From Bradyrhizobium embrapense (lineage in GTDB: Bacteria; Pseudomonadota; Alphaproteobacteria; Rhizobiales; Xanthobacteraceae): DNA of 64,000 nt. Of the stretch, positions 9,268 to 17,165 are shown piece by piece. Position numbers and translations under genes: made by a program. The notes beneath the pieces were generated by a model, which saw only the letters and a list, made by a program, of their open reading frames with translations, was not told where the DNA came from and did no database searches. Position 1 is the first letter of the stretch. Every line of letters starts with the position of its first letter. The stretch spans positions 682,411-746,410 of the forward strand of contig NZ_LFIP02000002.1 in NCBI RefSeq assembly GCF_001189235.2, read 5' to 3'.

Positions 9268-9331
9268 ACTGAGGAAACGGCTCCTCGCCGGGCTGCACCT
9301 CCGGACGGCAACAGGCCCGGCGCGATCGGCC

Positions 9332-9547
9332 TTACTTCGTCAGCTCGCCCAGAATGCGCTCGACGTCCTGTTCGTGCAGCGCTTGCGTGATCCGCAATGT
9401 GTCGAGCACCTTGCGGGCCTCGGTGGTATCGTGCCCGTCCCGGTCAAGTTCCGCGATCAGGTTCTCCTGCCGGGCAACATGCTGCCTGCCCTGGGCGGCG
9501 TGCCGCTCTGCGAGGGCGAGGTATTGCTCGAGGATCACGCGGTCCAT
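9332..9547 (-). CDS. Small helical protein with GHDTxEA motif (71 aa)
   Basis: 71 residues, convergent with the CheB-CheR-PAS gene. Helical and charged, with LIAELDRDGHDTTEARKVLDTL in its centre. It shares the GHDT-x-EA core and the helix register with the 89-residue protein at 6219. No membrane segment or signal peptide. Ribosome site is weak. Function unknown. Confidence 0.65.
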   Translation of the reverse strand: MDRVILEQYLALAERHAAQGRQHVARQENLIAELDRDGHDTTEARKVLDTLRITQALHEQDVERILGELTK

Positions 9548-9603
9548 CTCGAACTACTTTTCAGTTGAATCCCGATACGATTCACCAAGCGGAGACCGGC
9601 AGC

Positions 9604-9942
9604 TCAAAGCGAGCTTTCATTTGCCTTGCGGCGCATCTGGTGACAGCAGCCTTCGACAAACTGCGTGAGCGCGTCGAAATTGACGAGCAGCCTTTCGGCC
9701 TGCATCCGATCGGTCGAGCCCGGAGCAAACGCATTCATCAGCCGCCGTTGACGGTCCGCGCGTTGCCGGCATGCAGCGGCCCTGCTTTCGGCAAATTCGA
9801 GCTGCTCTCTTTGGTGGCCCAACTTGTCTTCCTCGGCGAGCAGCAGCTTGGTGATCGTCGTCCTGGTGTCGCCCGGAACATCCGGATCCTTCAGCAGGCC
9901 CAGATAATGATCGATGTTCGCCTGCGCGATATACTTGTCCAT
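9604..9942 (-). CDS. Small coiled-coil hypothetical protein (112 aa)
   Basis: 112 residues from the ATG at 9942, which has a strong GGGAGGCG site 6 bases before it. The frame stays open upstream to an ATG at 10161 (185 residues), whose extra 73 residues include a helical FSTDELRQLLAEIERTL but lack a good ribosome site, so both a long form and an internal start are possible. The accepted part begins MDKYIAQANIDHYLGLL and is followed by long charged helices (EEDKLGHQREQLEFAESR). Likely same operon as the 9332-9547 gene downstream. Unknown function. Confidence 0.65.
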   Translation of the reverse strand: MDKYIAQANIDHYLGLLKDPDVPGDTRTTITKLLLAEEDKLGHQREQLEFAESRAAACRQRADRQRRLMNAFAPGSTDRMQAERLLVNFDALTQFVEGCCHQMRRKANESSL

Positions 9943-10450
9943 GTAGGCGCCTCCCACGAGTCGCAGTTCAGATTGGCGAGCTCTGGCCGGATGCGGACGA
10001 CGACTTCCCGGATCATCAATCGAATTGTGTGACGAATGGACACGCAAGGTGCGCTCGATCTCAGCCAGAAGCTGACGAAGCTCGTCGGTCGAAAACGCCT
10101 GGAGAGCCTTGCGGACCCGTTTCCCAAGGTTTTCGGGGAAACGGTTGCCGTCGTCTGCCATGTGTTCGCCGATCGACTGTGCCGGGGACTAGGTTCCACG
10201 CTAACATAGGGCCGGTGAGGTGGCAAAATTCGGATGGTGCCGGCCCGTACAAATACGGGGGCAATCTCGGTGGTCGAATTCCGCCTCGGCAACACCAATC
10301 TTCTGGCACGATTTGCACAGTTGAACGCGCGAGCGACGTCCTGACGCGCCCGCTTCGGACCAATAGCCGATGCCGTGGCGCAGCCGGGCGGTTATCGCCC
10401 GATGTCCGATCCGCCCAAAGCCCCGCGCGAAGCCGGTTGACCGTACGCGC
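9943..10450. other. 508-base stretch without a confident gene
   Basis: Contains the possible N-terminal extension (9943-10161, minus strand) of the coiled-coil gene. From 10162 to 10450 I see no gene with codon pattern or ribosome site I trust. A minus-strand promoter for the 9.3-10.2 kb genes should lie here but I cannot place it. Confidence 0.35.
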
Positions 10451-10957
10451 TCATTGGCCGCCCGGCTCGATCCGCATCGCTGCGCGCTTGATGATGGGCG
10501 GAAGAGGATGGCTCAAGATTGCGCGGGATAGCCGCAACCGCTCCGCCGTCCGTGCGAGCATGTTGCGGGTGAACTGATTGGTCAGTTGCAGGTGCGCCTG
10601 CCGTTCGCGAAGCCACTCCCGGGCAACCTCGATCGGTCTCTGGTCGGTGCGAGCTGCAGAAGCGGACTGGCGATCCTCCGATACGGTCGTTTCAGGGACT
10701 GCCCTGGCTGTGGGGCTACGCTGCAGTCCCTTCAGTCCGATTGCACGCAGGCGTTCGCGCCGGGTCGTCGCGAGCGGCTGGCGGCAAGCGCTCACAAAGC
10801 CTTGATCCGCTATCCAGCTATCGTTCTCGGGTTTCGAGAGGTTGTCAGTCTCCGGCGACAGCTCAGCCCACGGCGGATGCTTGGAAAGCAAAGCGAGGCG
10901 GGCCTTGATCGCGGTCTCGGTTCGCCCGAACGCGTCAGCCAGCAGCCGGGGATGCAT
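10451..10957 (-). CDS. Hypothetical protein, SANT/Myb-like N-terminus, probably start-truncated
   Basis: 168 residues from the ATG at 10957. The protein-like pattern continues upstream of this ATG in the same frame: about 30 further codons read FARWSADDDRELLRSC, a tryptophan-containing start of a SANT/Myb-like three-helix fold completed by LLADAFGRTETAIKARL after the ATG. That frame meets a TGA near 11060 before any good start codon, so the original gene may have lost its start or uses a rare one. The C-terminal helix REWLRERQAHLQLTNQF also looks genuine. The middle is low-complexity. Function unknown; DNA binding is a guess. Confidence 0.4.
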   Translation of the reverse strand: MHPRLLADAFGRTETAIKARLALLSKHPPWAELSPETDNLSKPENDSWIADQGFVSACRQPLATTRRERLRAIGLKGLQRSPTARAVPETTVSEDRQSASAARTDQRPIEVAREWLRERQAHLQLTNQFTRNMLARTAERLRLSRAILSHPLPPIIKRAAMRIEPGGQ

Positions 10958-11247
10958 TCCAGAGGCACACGACCTCAGCAGCTCTCTGTCATCGTCCGCG
11001 GACCATCGGGCAAATCTCTTGCTCTTCGAAATCGGCTTTCTCCAGACACGCCGTCAGCGCCAGCCAAGAGCGACGAGGCATTAGAGCTGAGCCGAAGCGT
11101 CGAGGTCAAGTGCGGGGTGGCCTTCCGGAAGACGCGGCCGACGCTGTCCTCAAGACGATCATCAGAGTGCCTGGTTGGCTTGATCTTGATGCACCCGCCA
11201 CGAGAGGCAGAAGGCTTGAATGGGCCCTGACGCGCAGAGCCCGTTGC

Positions 11248-11484
11248 CTATTTGGCGGACGCGCTGCCTTCGACACGTCGAAGCAGCTTTCGCAACAATA
11301 TTTGCTCGTCGGCAAAGCTCGCCACGCAGCCGTGACTCTTTGCGAAATTTCGCAATCGAGCTACCGCCACATCGTTATCGCCGAACAGCCGCCTGTAATC
11401 GTGCCGCGTCAGGTGGTGGACGGCACCATCGTGAAGACGGCGCAGCTCTTGCTCCAGTTCAGGTAGCGTGAAATTCGTTCGCAT
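11248..11484 (-). CDS. Hypothetical protein (78 aa)
   Basis: 78 residues from the ATG at 11484 (AAGGG about 9 bases upstream); an ATG at 11520 in the same frame has no ribosome site. Soluble, helical: FTLPELEQELRRLHDG then RHDYRRLFGDNDVAVARLRNFAKSHGC and a basic tail. No domain recognised. Codon use and amino-acid composition look like a real gene. Confidence 0.55.
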   Translation of the reverse strand: MRTNFTLPELEQELRRLHDGAVHHLTRHDYRRLFGDNDVAVARLRNFAKSHGCVASFADEQILLRKLLRRVEGSASAK

Positions 11485-11745
11485 CTCGCAACCCTTTCGG
11501 ATTTCGAGCATGGATATCAAGTGGTTGGTATTGCCTATTGATCCGGATCAACAGCCCGGGCCCAAAGGCATCCGTGGACCATGATCGGCAATGATCCGAT
11601 GGGCACGCGTGTTCTGCTCGGGAAGATGTCGCGATGCGATGCTCCGGCGCTCGGTCGAGCCCGCGACGGGGTGTTACCATCCTTTCGCTGTTGGGATGAA
11701 GATCGTCCCCTGATGCTGCCCCGCGGCGCCTCACGCCTCATTGCG

Positions 11746-12363
11746 CTATGGCGGACGATCGGACGGAAGCCGACAGCACCACGCCTCATTGGCAAGGAGC
11801 CGGCGCTGTCGGTCGGCGATGACAGGCCATCCGGAGCGTACCACGCTGAGGACCGCAGCATCGGCGGAAGGACCTTCGTCGCAAGCAAAATAGGCGCGAA
11901 GCCGTCCCTCACAGCGGAAGCCGAGGCCGGCGTAAAGCTCGAGCGTACGCCGCAAGCGCCAATCCAGATGCACCTCGGCCCGCTCGACGGCGAGCACCTC
12001 GAACGCGTACCGCGTCATGAGATGCGCGACGTGGCTGATGAGCACGACCTCGTCCAATCGTCCGCTGCTCCAGATCGGCGCTAGCGTCGCCCGCTTCTCC
12101 TGCGGCTCGTGCGCCGCGACAGCAGTGAGGCCAATGATGTCGCCCGATCCAGCGTCCTCGATCGCGAACGCGGCCGTGACGTTCGCGCAGCTCAGCGTGG
12201 CTGCCAGGCGCGCGGCCACCGCCTGGCTGGAGCCGCCGCGATCGAGCTGCCGAAGCATGCCGGCGTCGCCGAGTGGCTTGACCCGCGAGATCCCGGAGCA
12301 GTCGATCCTGGTCAGCAGGATGCGGTCGGTGGCCAAGGCGGCATGGCTGTCTGCGAATTGCAT
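11746..12363 (-). CDS. GNAT-family N-acetyltransferase (RimJ/RimL-like)
   Basis: 205 residues. The central part follows the Acetyltransf_3 pattern: AFAIEDAGSGDIIGLTAV (beta strands), LISHVAHLMTRYAFEVLAVERAEVHLDW, and LYAGLGFRCEGRLRAYF, the typical GF-x-EG-x-R-x-Y ending. The Q/R-x-x-G-x-G/A acetyl-CoA loop is not obvious, so activity is uncertain. Divergent from the LysR gene, with 68 bp between starts, so the two may share control. Substrate unknown. Confidence 0.7.
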   Translation of the reverse strand: MQFADSHAALATDRILLTRIDCSGISRVKPLGDAGMLRQLDRGGSSQAVAARLAATLSCANVTAAFAIEDAGSGDIIGLTAVAAHEPQEKRATLAPIWSSGRLDEVVLISHVAHLMTRYAFEVLAVERAEVHLDWRLRRTLELYAGLGFRCEGRLRAYFACDEGPSADAAVLSVVRSGWPVIADRQRRLLANEAWCCRLPSDRPP

Positions 12364-12431
12364 GCCCTATTGACGCATCGAACCAGCATGCCGTCAAATG
12401 ACCGGATTGGCAGTTCATATGCGGATTGGTC

Positions 12432-13346
12432 ATGTCCCTGAATCCAAGACACGTCGACCTGTTTCGCGAGGTCGTGCGTCACAACGGAATCACCAAGGCG
12501 GCGCTGAGCCTGCGGATCGGGCAACCCTTCGTCAGTCGCGCCATCGCGCGGCTGGAGCGCGAGATCGGCTTCGCGCTGTTCGAACGCGGGCGCGGCGGCG
12601 TCACGTTGACGCCGGAAGGCGAGATCTTCCTGCACGAGGTGAAGCGCAACCAGGCCGGGCTGGAATATCTGGCGCGTGCGGCGCGCGGCATTCGCGCGCG
12701 GGGCAGCGGGACGCTGAGGATCGCCTGCCTTCCGGCATTCACCTATTCGTTGATGCCGCGGATCGTCAGCAGCTTCTCCAGGAAAAACCCCGGCATCATG
12801 CTGTCGGTCGCCGTGCACAGCCCTGAACGGGTCTGGAGCCTGGTTGCTGCGGGCCAGTGCGACGTCGGGTTGGCGCGGCCCCAGTCGGGTTTTGCAGCGG
12901 TCGACGACGAATTGCTGATGACGACCGACGCCATCTGCGTGCTGCCGCGTCAGCACCGGCTGCGATCCAAGCGATTGATCATGCCAAAAGACCTGCACGG
13001 CGAGGCGATGATTGCGCCGGCCCCGGGCGCGCCGCATCGAACGCGCCTCGAACGCGCCTTCGAGGACGCCGGGGCCGAGGTCAGGACGGTGGCGGAGATT
13101 CAGTACAGCATGCAGCGCTGCGCGCTGGTTGCGCAGGGGCTGGGCTTCTCGATCGTCGATCCCGTCGTGGCGCGGGATTTTGCCAGCACGCGGATCGTGC
13201 TCAAGCCGTTCGCGCCGCGGCTGGAGCTCACCACCGTGCTGCTGTTTCCGTCGCAGCGGCCGCGCAGCCGCCTTGCGCTCGAATTCTGCGACCTGGTTCG
13301 TGCCGAGACCGCAGAATTCAGGAAGCCCGCCCGCGTGCCGGCTTGA
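12432..13346 (+). CDS. LysR-family transcriptional regulator
   Basis: 304 residues from the ATG at 12432 (a TTG two codons earlier is possible). N-terminal winged helix-turn-helix: HVDLFREVVRHNGITKAALSL and QPFVSRAIARLEREIGFALFER, then the LysR substrate-binding fold (GTLRIACLPAFTYSLMP, CDVGLARPQ, QYSMQRCALVAQGLGFSIVD). Divergent from the acetyltransferase gene and tail-to-tail with livF (6 bp between stops), so its target could be either neighbour. The effector is unknown. Confidence 0.88.
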   Translation: MSLNPRHVDLFREVVRHNGITKAALSLRIGQPFVSRAIARLEREIGFALFERGRGGVTLTPEGEIFLHEVKRNQAGLEYLARAARGIRARGSGTLRIACLPAFTYSLMPRIVSSFSRKNPGIMLSVAVHSPERVWSLVAAGQCDVGLARPQSGFAAVDDELLMTTDAICVLPRQHRLRSKRLIMPKDLHGEAMIAPAPGAPHRTRLERAFEDAGAEVRTVAEIQYSMQRCALVAQGLGFSIVDPVVARDFASTRIVLKPFAPRLELTTVLLFPSQRPRSRLALEFCDLVRAETAEFRKPARVPA

Positions 13347-13352
13347 CGAGCC

Positions 13353-14048
13353 TCACACCTCGAGCCATTCCTCGCGGACGGCGGCGTTCGCCTTGAGCTG
13401 ATCGGGCGTGCCTTCGAACACCACGCGGCCGTGGCCCATGATGTAGACGCGGTTCGAGATCTTCATCGCGATCGACAGCTTCTGCTCGACCAAGAGGATA
13501 GCGACGCCGGCTTTCGCGATTCGCGCGATCAGCTCGCCGACCTGTTGCACGATCAGCGGCGCGAGGCCTTCGGTCGGCTCGTCGATCATCATCAATTCGG
13601 GATCGCCGAGCAGGGTGCGGCAGGTGGTCAGCATCTGCTTCTCGCCGCCCGACAGCACGCCGGCCGGCGTGTCGGCGCGGCGGGCGAGGTTGGGGAACAT
13701 GTCGAGCATCTCCTGCAGCCGCCACTTGCCGGGGCGGCGCGGGTCCTTGATGCCGAGGATCAGGTTCTGGCGCACCGTCAGGCTCGGGAAGATGTCGCGA
13801 TGCTCCGGCACATAGCCGAGCCCGAGGCGGGCGATCTTGTGGCTCGGCAGGCCTGCGATGTCCTGGCCCTTGAAGCGGATGGTGCCGTGCGGCGGCACCT
13901 CGCCCATGATCGCCTTGACGGTCGTGGAGCGGCCGACGCCGTTGCGCCCGAGCAGGCTGACCACCTCGCCGGCGGCGATGTCGAGATCGACGCCCTGCAG
14001 GATGTGGCTCTTGCCGTAGTAGGCGTGGAGATTCCTGACCTCGAGCAT
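13353..14048 (-). CDS. livF: Branched-chain amino acid-type ABC transporter ATPase LivF
   Basis: 231 residues, standard LivF length. Signature LSGGEKQML, Walker B MMIDEPTEGLAP and the LivF ending are intact. The P-loop reads GRNGVGRST, with Arg at residue 40 where the catalytic/phosphate-binding Lys is expected; the codon is CGC on the coding strand. If correct, this subunit should be impaired in ATP hydrolysis, leaving the heterodimer to rely on LivG. Last gene of the minus-strand operon; its ATG abuts the livG stop. Substrate class of the transporter (amino acid or small organic acid) is not decided by the ATPase. Confidence 0.88.
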   Translation of the reverse strand: MLEVRNLHAYYGKSHILQGVDLDIAAGEVVSLLGRNGVGRSTTVKAIMGEVPPHGTIRFKGQDIAGLPSHKIARLGLGYVPEHRDIFPSLTVRQNLILGIKDPRRPGKWRLQEMLDMFPNLARRADTPAGVLSGGEKQMLTTCRTLLGDPELMMIDEPTEGLAPLIVQQVGELIARIAKAGVAILLVEQKLSIAMKISNRVYIMGHGRVVFEGTPDQLKANAAVREEWLEV

Positions 14049-14797
14049 CAGTCGACCTCCTCGCCGAGATAGGCTTCCTTGACCTTCGGATTGCCGCGGA
14101 TTTCCTCAGGCGTGCCTGAGGCGATGATGTGGCCGTAGACCAGCACCGAGATGCGGTCGGCGAGACCGAACACCACGCTCATGTCATGTTCGACGATCAC
14201 GAGCGTGCGTCCTTCGGTGAGGCGGCGGATCAGCGCGACGGCGCGCTCGGTCTCGGCGTGGCTCATGCCGGCGGTCGGCTCGTCCAGCATAATGACGCTG
14301 GCGCCGCCCGCGACCGTGATGCCGATCTCGAGTTCGCGCTGCTCGGCATAGGTGAGCAGGCCCGCCGGCACGTCGCGGCGATGGCTGAGATGGATGTCGT
14401 CGAGTATCTCGGCGGTGCGCTGCTTCACCTCGGGCAGGGTGTCGACGTTCTTCCAGAACGCGTAGCGGTGGCCGGTCGCCCACAGCACCGCGCAGCGGAC
14501 GTTCTCCCATACCGTCATGTGGGCGAACACGTTGGTGACCTGGAACGAGCGCGACAGGCCGCGCCGGTTGATCTCGAACGGTCTGAGCCCCGAGGTGACT
14601 TCGCCGTTGAGGCGGATCTCGCCCGAGGTCGGCTTGATGTGGCCGGAGATCAGGTTGAACGTCGTCGACTTGCCGGCGCCGTTCGGGCCGATGATGGCGT
14701 GACGCTCGCCCTTGGCGACGCTCAGATTGAGGTCGCGGATGATCTGGACGTTGCCGAAGCTCTTCTCAACGGCGTTGACTTGGATGGCGGCGGTCAT
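14048..14797 (-). CDS. livG: Branched-chain amino acid-type ABC transporter ATPase LivG
   Basis: 249 residues with intact P-loop GPNGAGKST, Q-loop region SRSFQVTNVFAHMTVWENV, Walker B VIMLDEPTAGMS and switch His (IVEHDMSVV). The usual LSGGQ signature is replaced by LTYAEQRELEIG, which is common in LivG (LSYGEQR type). Overlaps livM by 4 bases and touches livF. It energises import with LivF beneath the LivHM channel. Confidence 0.92.
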   Translation of the reverse strand: MTAAIQVNAVEKSFGNVQIIRDLNLSVAKGERHAIIGPNGAGKSTTFNLISGHIKPTSGEIRLNGEVTSGLRPFEINRRGLSRSFQVTNVFAHMTVWENVRCAVLWATGHRYAFWKNVDTLPEVKQRTAEILDDIHLSHRRDVPAGLLTYAEQRELEIGITVAGGASVIMLDEPTAGMSHAETERAVALIRRLTEGRTLVIVEHDMSVVFGLADRISVLVYGHIIASGTPEEIRGNPKVKEAYLGEEVD

Positions 14798-16086
14798 GCC
14801 AGATACCCCCGATCACGGGCCACCGTCGCGGCGCGATCCCACGCTTCGGCGACGCGCCGCCAGGTGATGCGCGCGACCAGGAAGCCGCCGACGAGCAGAA
14901 CCGCAGCAGTTACCCAGGTCGTCGGCGCCGTCGCGGCGAACGGGATGCCGAGCAGATTGATGGCGTCGCCGCCGGAGAAGCGCGCGACGGTCTCGATGGT
15001 CAGGATGATGCCGAGCGCCAGCGCCAGCGTCGGGATCGCCGCGACCAGATAGGACGGGATCACGGTGCCCAGCGTGCCGGCGCGGATCAGCGGACGGTGC
15101 TTCATCAGGATGCCGGCGATGCCACCGGGTGCGAACATCACGATGCAGATGAAGATGATGCCGAAGTAGAGCTGCCAGACCGAAGTGACGCTGGTCAGCC
15201 CGAGTTGCAGATAGGTCACCAGGATGGCGCCGAGGATCGGACCGAAGAAATAGGCGGTGCCGCCGATGAACGCGGAGAACAGCACGAGGCCCGATTGCGT
15301 TGCGCCGAGATAGGCCGAGTTGGCGATCTCGAAATTGATCGCGGTCAGCCCACCGGCGATGCCGGCGAAGAAGCCGGCGAACATGTAGGCGAGATAGCGC
15401 ACCACATGCGGATCGTAGCCGATGAACTCGACGCGCTCCGGATTGTCGCGCACCGCGTTGCAGATGCGCCCGAGTGGCGTGCGGGTCAGCGCGTACATGG
15501 CGATCGCTGAGATCATCACCCAGAATGCGATCAGGTAATAGACCTGGATCTGCGGCCCGAAGGTCCAGCCGAACAGCGGCATCAGCGAGGTGCGGTCGGT
15601 GGTGACGCCGGACTCGCCGCCGAACACGCTGCGCAGGATCAGCGACGACGAGGCGACCAGCTCGCCGATGCCGAGCGAGATCATCGCAAACACGGTGCCG
15701 GCGCGCTTGGTCATGACCCAGCCGACCAGCACTGCGAAGGCCATGCCGCCGATGCCGCCGACGAGCGGGATCGCCGGCAGCGGGATCGGCCAGTTGTGGC
15801 TCGCGACCGCGTTCATGGCATGGACGGCGAGGAAGCCGCCGAGGCCGTACTGCACCGCGTGTCCGAACGACAAGAGGCCGGTCTGGCCGAGCAGGATGTT
15901 GTAGGACAGCGCGAAGATGATCGCGATGCCGATCAGGCTGAACGAGGTCAGTGAGCCGCCGGAGGAGAAGATCAGCGGCAGCACGACCAGCGCGGCCGCT
16001 GCGATCAGCCAGATGCCGTAGAAGCTGAGGGCGCTGGCGGACTCTTCCTTGGTCGCGGCGGAGGTGGGGATAGCGGCGTTGCTCAT
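14794..16086 (-). CDS. livM: ABC transporter permease LivM
   Basis: 430 residues, hydrophobic, about ten membrane helices. The family pattern is visible in ALSYNILLGQTGLLSFGHA near residues 60-78 and GRICNAVRDNPERVEFIGYD (cytoplasmic coupling loop), followed by AYMFAGFFAGIAGGL. Longer than minimal LivM because of an extra C-terminal helix pair (SYLVAAIPTLALALG and TWVTAAVLLVGGFLVA). Overlaps livH and livG by 4 bases each. Membrane partner of LivH. Confidence 0.92.
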   Translation of the reverse strand: MSNAAIPTSAATKEESASALSFYGIWLIAAAALVVLPLIFSSGGSLTSFSLIGIAIIFALSYNILLGQTGLLSFGHAVQYGLGGFLAVHAMNAVASHNWPIPLPAIPLVGGIGGMAFAVLVGWVMTKRAGTVFAMISLGIGELVASSSLILRSVFGGESGVTTDRTSLMPLFGWTFGPQIQVYYLIAFWVMISAIAMYALTRTPLGRICNAVRDNPERVEFIGYDPHVVRYLAYMFAGFFAGIAGGLTAINFEIANSAYLGATQSGLVLFSAFIGGTAYFFGPILGAILVTYLQLGLTSVTSVWQLYFGIIFICIVMFAPGGIAGILMKHRPLIRAGTLGTVIPSYLVAAIPTLALALGIILTIETVARFSGGDAINLLGIPFAATAPTTWVTAAVLLVGGFLVARITWRRVAEAWDRAATVARDRGYLA

Positions 16087-17030
16087 GACTCGCGCGTCCC
16101 CAACAGGCCCATGGGGCGGAAGATCAGGACCAGCACCAGCAGCAGATAGGGCAGGATCGGTGCGATCTGCGCGATCGTGACGTTCCAGATGTCGGTCAGC
16201 GGCGAGGGGCCGAGGCTCGGATCGAGCGGGCCGAACACGCTGGCGAGCGAACCATTGAGCGCGACCGCAAAGGTCTGGATCAGGCCGATCAGGAGCGAGG
16301 CGATGAAGGCGCCGGGCAGCGAGCCGAGGCCGCCGAACACGATGACGACGAACAGGATCGGGCCGAGCAGCGCGGCCATGTCGGACTGCGTCACCAGCGA
16401 GGGACCGGCGATGACGCCGGCGAGGCCCGCCAGCGCGCTGCCGACGCCGAACACCAGCATGAAGACGCGGCCGACATTGTGGCCGAGATGGCCGACCATG
16501 CTCGGATGGGTCAGCGCGGCCTGCACGATCAGGCCGACCCGCGTCCGCTTCAGCGTGACCAGCAGCGCGATGAAGATCACGACCGAGACCACCAGCATAA
16601 AGATCTTGTAGGCGGGGTAGTTGGTCGAGAACACGGTGAAGGCCGGAAAGTCGAGCGCTGCCGGAACCCGATAGTCGACCGGGCTCTTGCCCCAGATCAT
16701 CGAGACGATTTCCTCGATGGCGAAGGCGAGGCCGAAGGTCAGCAGCAGCTCGGCGACATGGCCGTGCTTGTGGGTGTTGCGCAGGCCGTAGCGCTCGACG
16801 CCCATGCCGACCACGCCGACCAGGAGCGGTGCGATCACCAGCGCCGGCCAGAAGCCGATCCAGCGGGTGAGCTGAAAGCCGAAGAACGCGCCCAGCATGT
16901 AGAAGCTCGCATGCGCGAAGTTGAGCACGCCCATCATGCTGAAGATGACGGTGAGCCCGCTGGACAGCAGGAACAACAGCATGCCGAACAGGACGCCGTT
17001 GAGCGTCGAGATAACGATGAGCTCAGCCAC
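16083..17030 (-). CDS. livH: ABC transporter permease LivH
   Basis: 315 residues starting at a GTG. Typical LivH sequence: LNGVLFGMLLFLLSSGLTVIFSMMGVLNFAHASFYMLGAF, then GVGMGVERYGLRN and the C-terminal GGLGSLPGAFIASLLIG. About eight membrane helices. The ribosome site is weak, fitting translation within an operon after livK. An inverted repeat separates it from livK, possibly setting a higher level for the binding protein. Confidence 0.92.
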   Translation of the reverse strand: MAELIVISTLNGVLFGMLLFLLSSGLTVIFSMMGVLNFAHASFYMLGAFFGFQLTRWIGFWPALVIAPLLVGVVGMGVERYGLRNTHKHGHVAELLLTFGLAFAIEEIVSMIWGKSPVDYRVPAALDFPAFTVFSTNYPAYKIFMLVVSVVIFIALLVTLKRTRVGLIVQAALTHPSMVGHLGHNVGRVFMLVFGVGSALAGLAGVIAGPSLVTQSDMAALLGPILFVVIVFGGLGSLPGAFIASLLIGLIQTFAVALNGSLASVFGPLDPSLGPSPLTDIWNVTIAQIAPILPYLLLVLVLIFRPMGLLGTRES

Positions 17031-17120
17031 GGCGCACCCGCTTGAGACTGGAACGGTTCACGTGATCAATAACCTGTCGATGAAATGAGCCCCGACACCA
17101 CGACGCTGCCGGCAGGCGAA

Positions 17121-17150
17121 CACCTCCGCAACCCTGTGGTCGCGGAGGTG
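17121..17150 (-). terminator. Stem-loop between livK and livH
   Basis: CACCTCCGC at 17121-17129 pairs perfectly with GCGGAGGTG at 17142-17150; inside, ACC and GGT can pair further across single mismatches. No T-run follows on the minus strand. In binding-protein operons such a hairpin after the first gene usually protects its mRNA or attenuates downstream transcription; either role is inference. Confidence 0.55.
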
Positions 17151-17165
17151 CCTTGCGGCGGCCGA

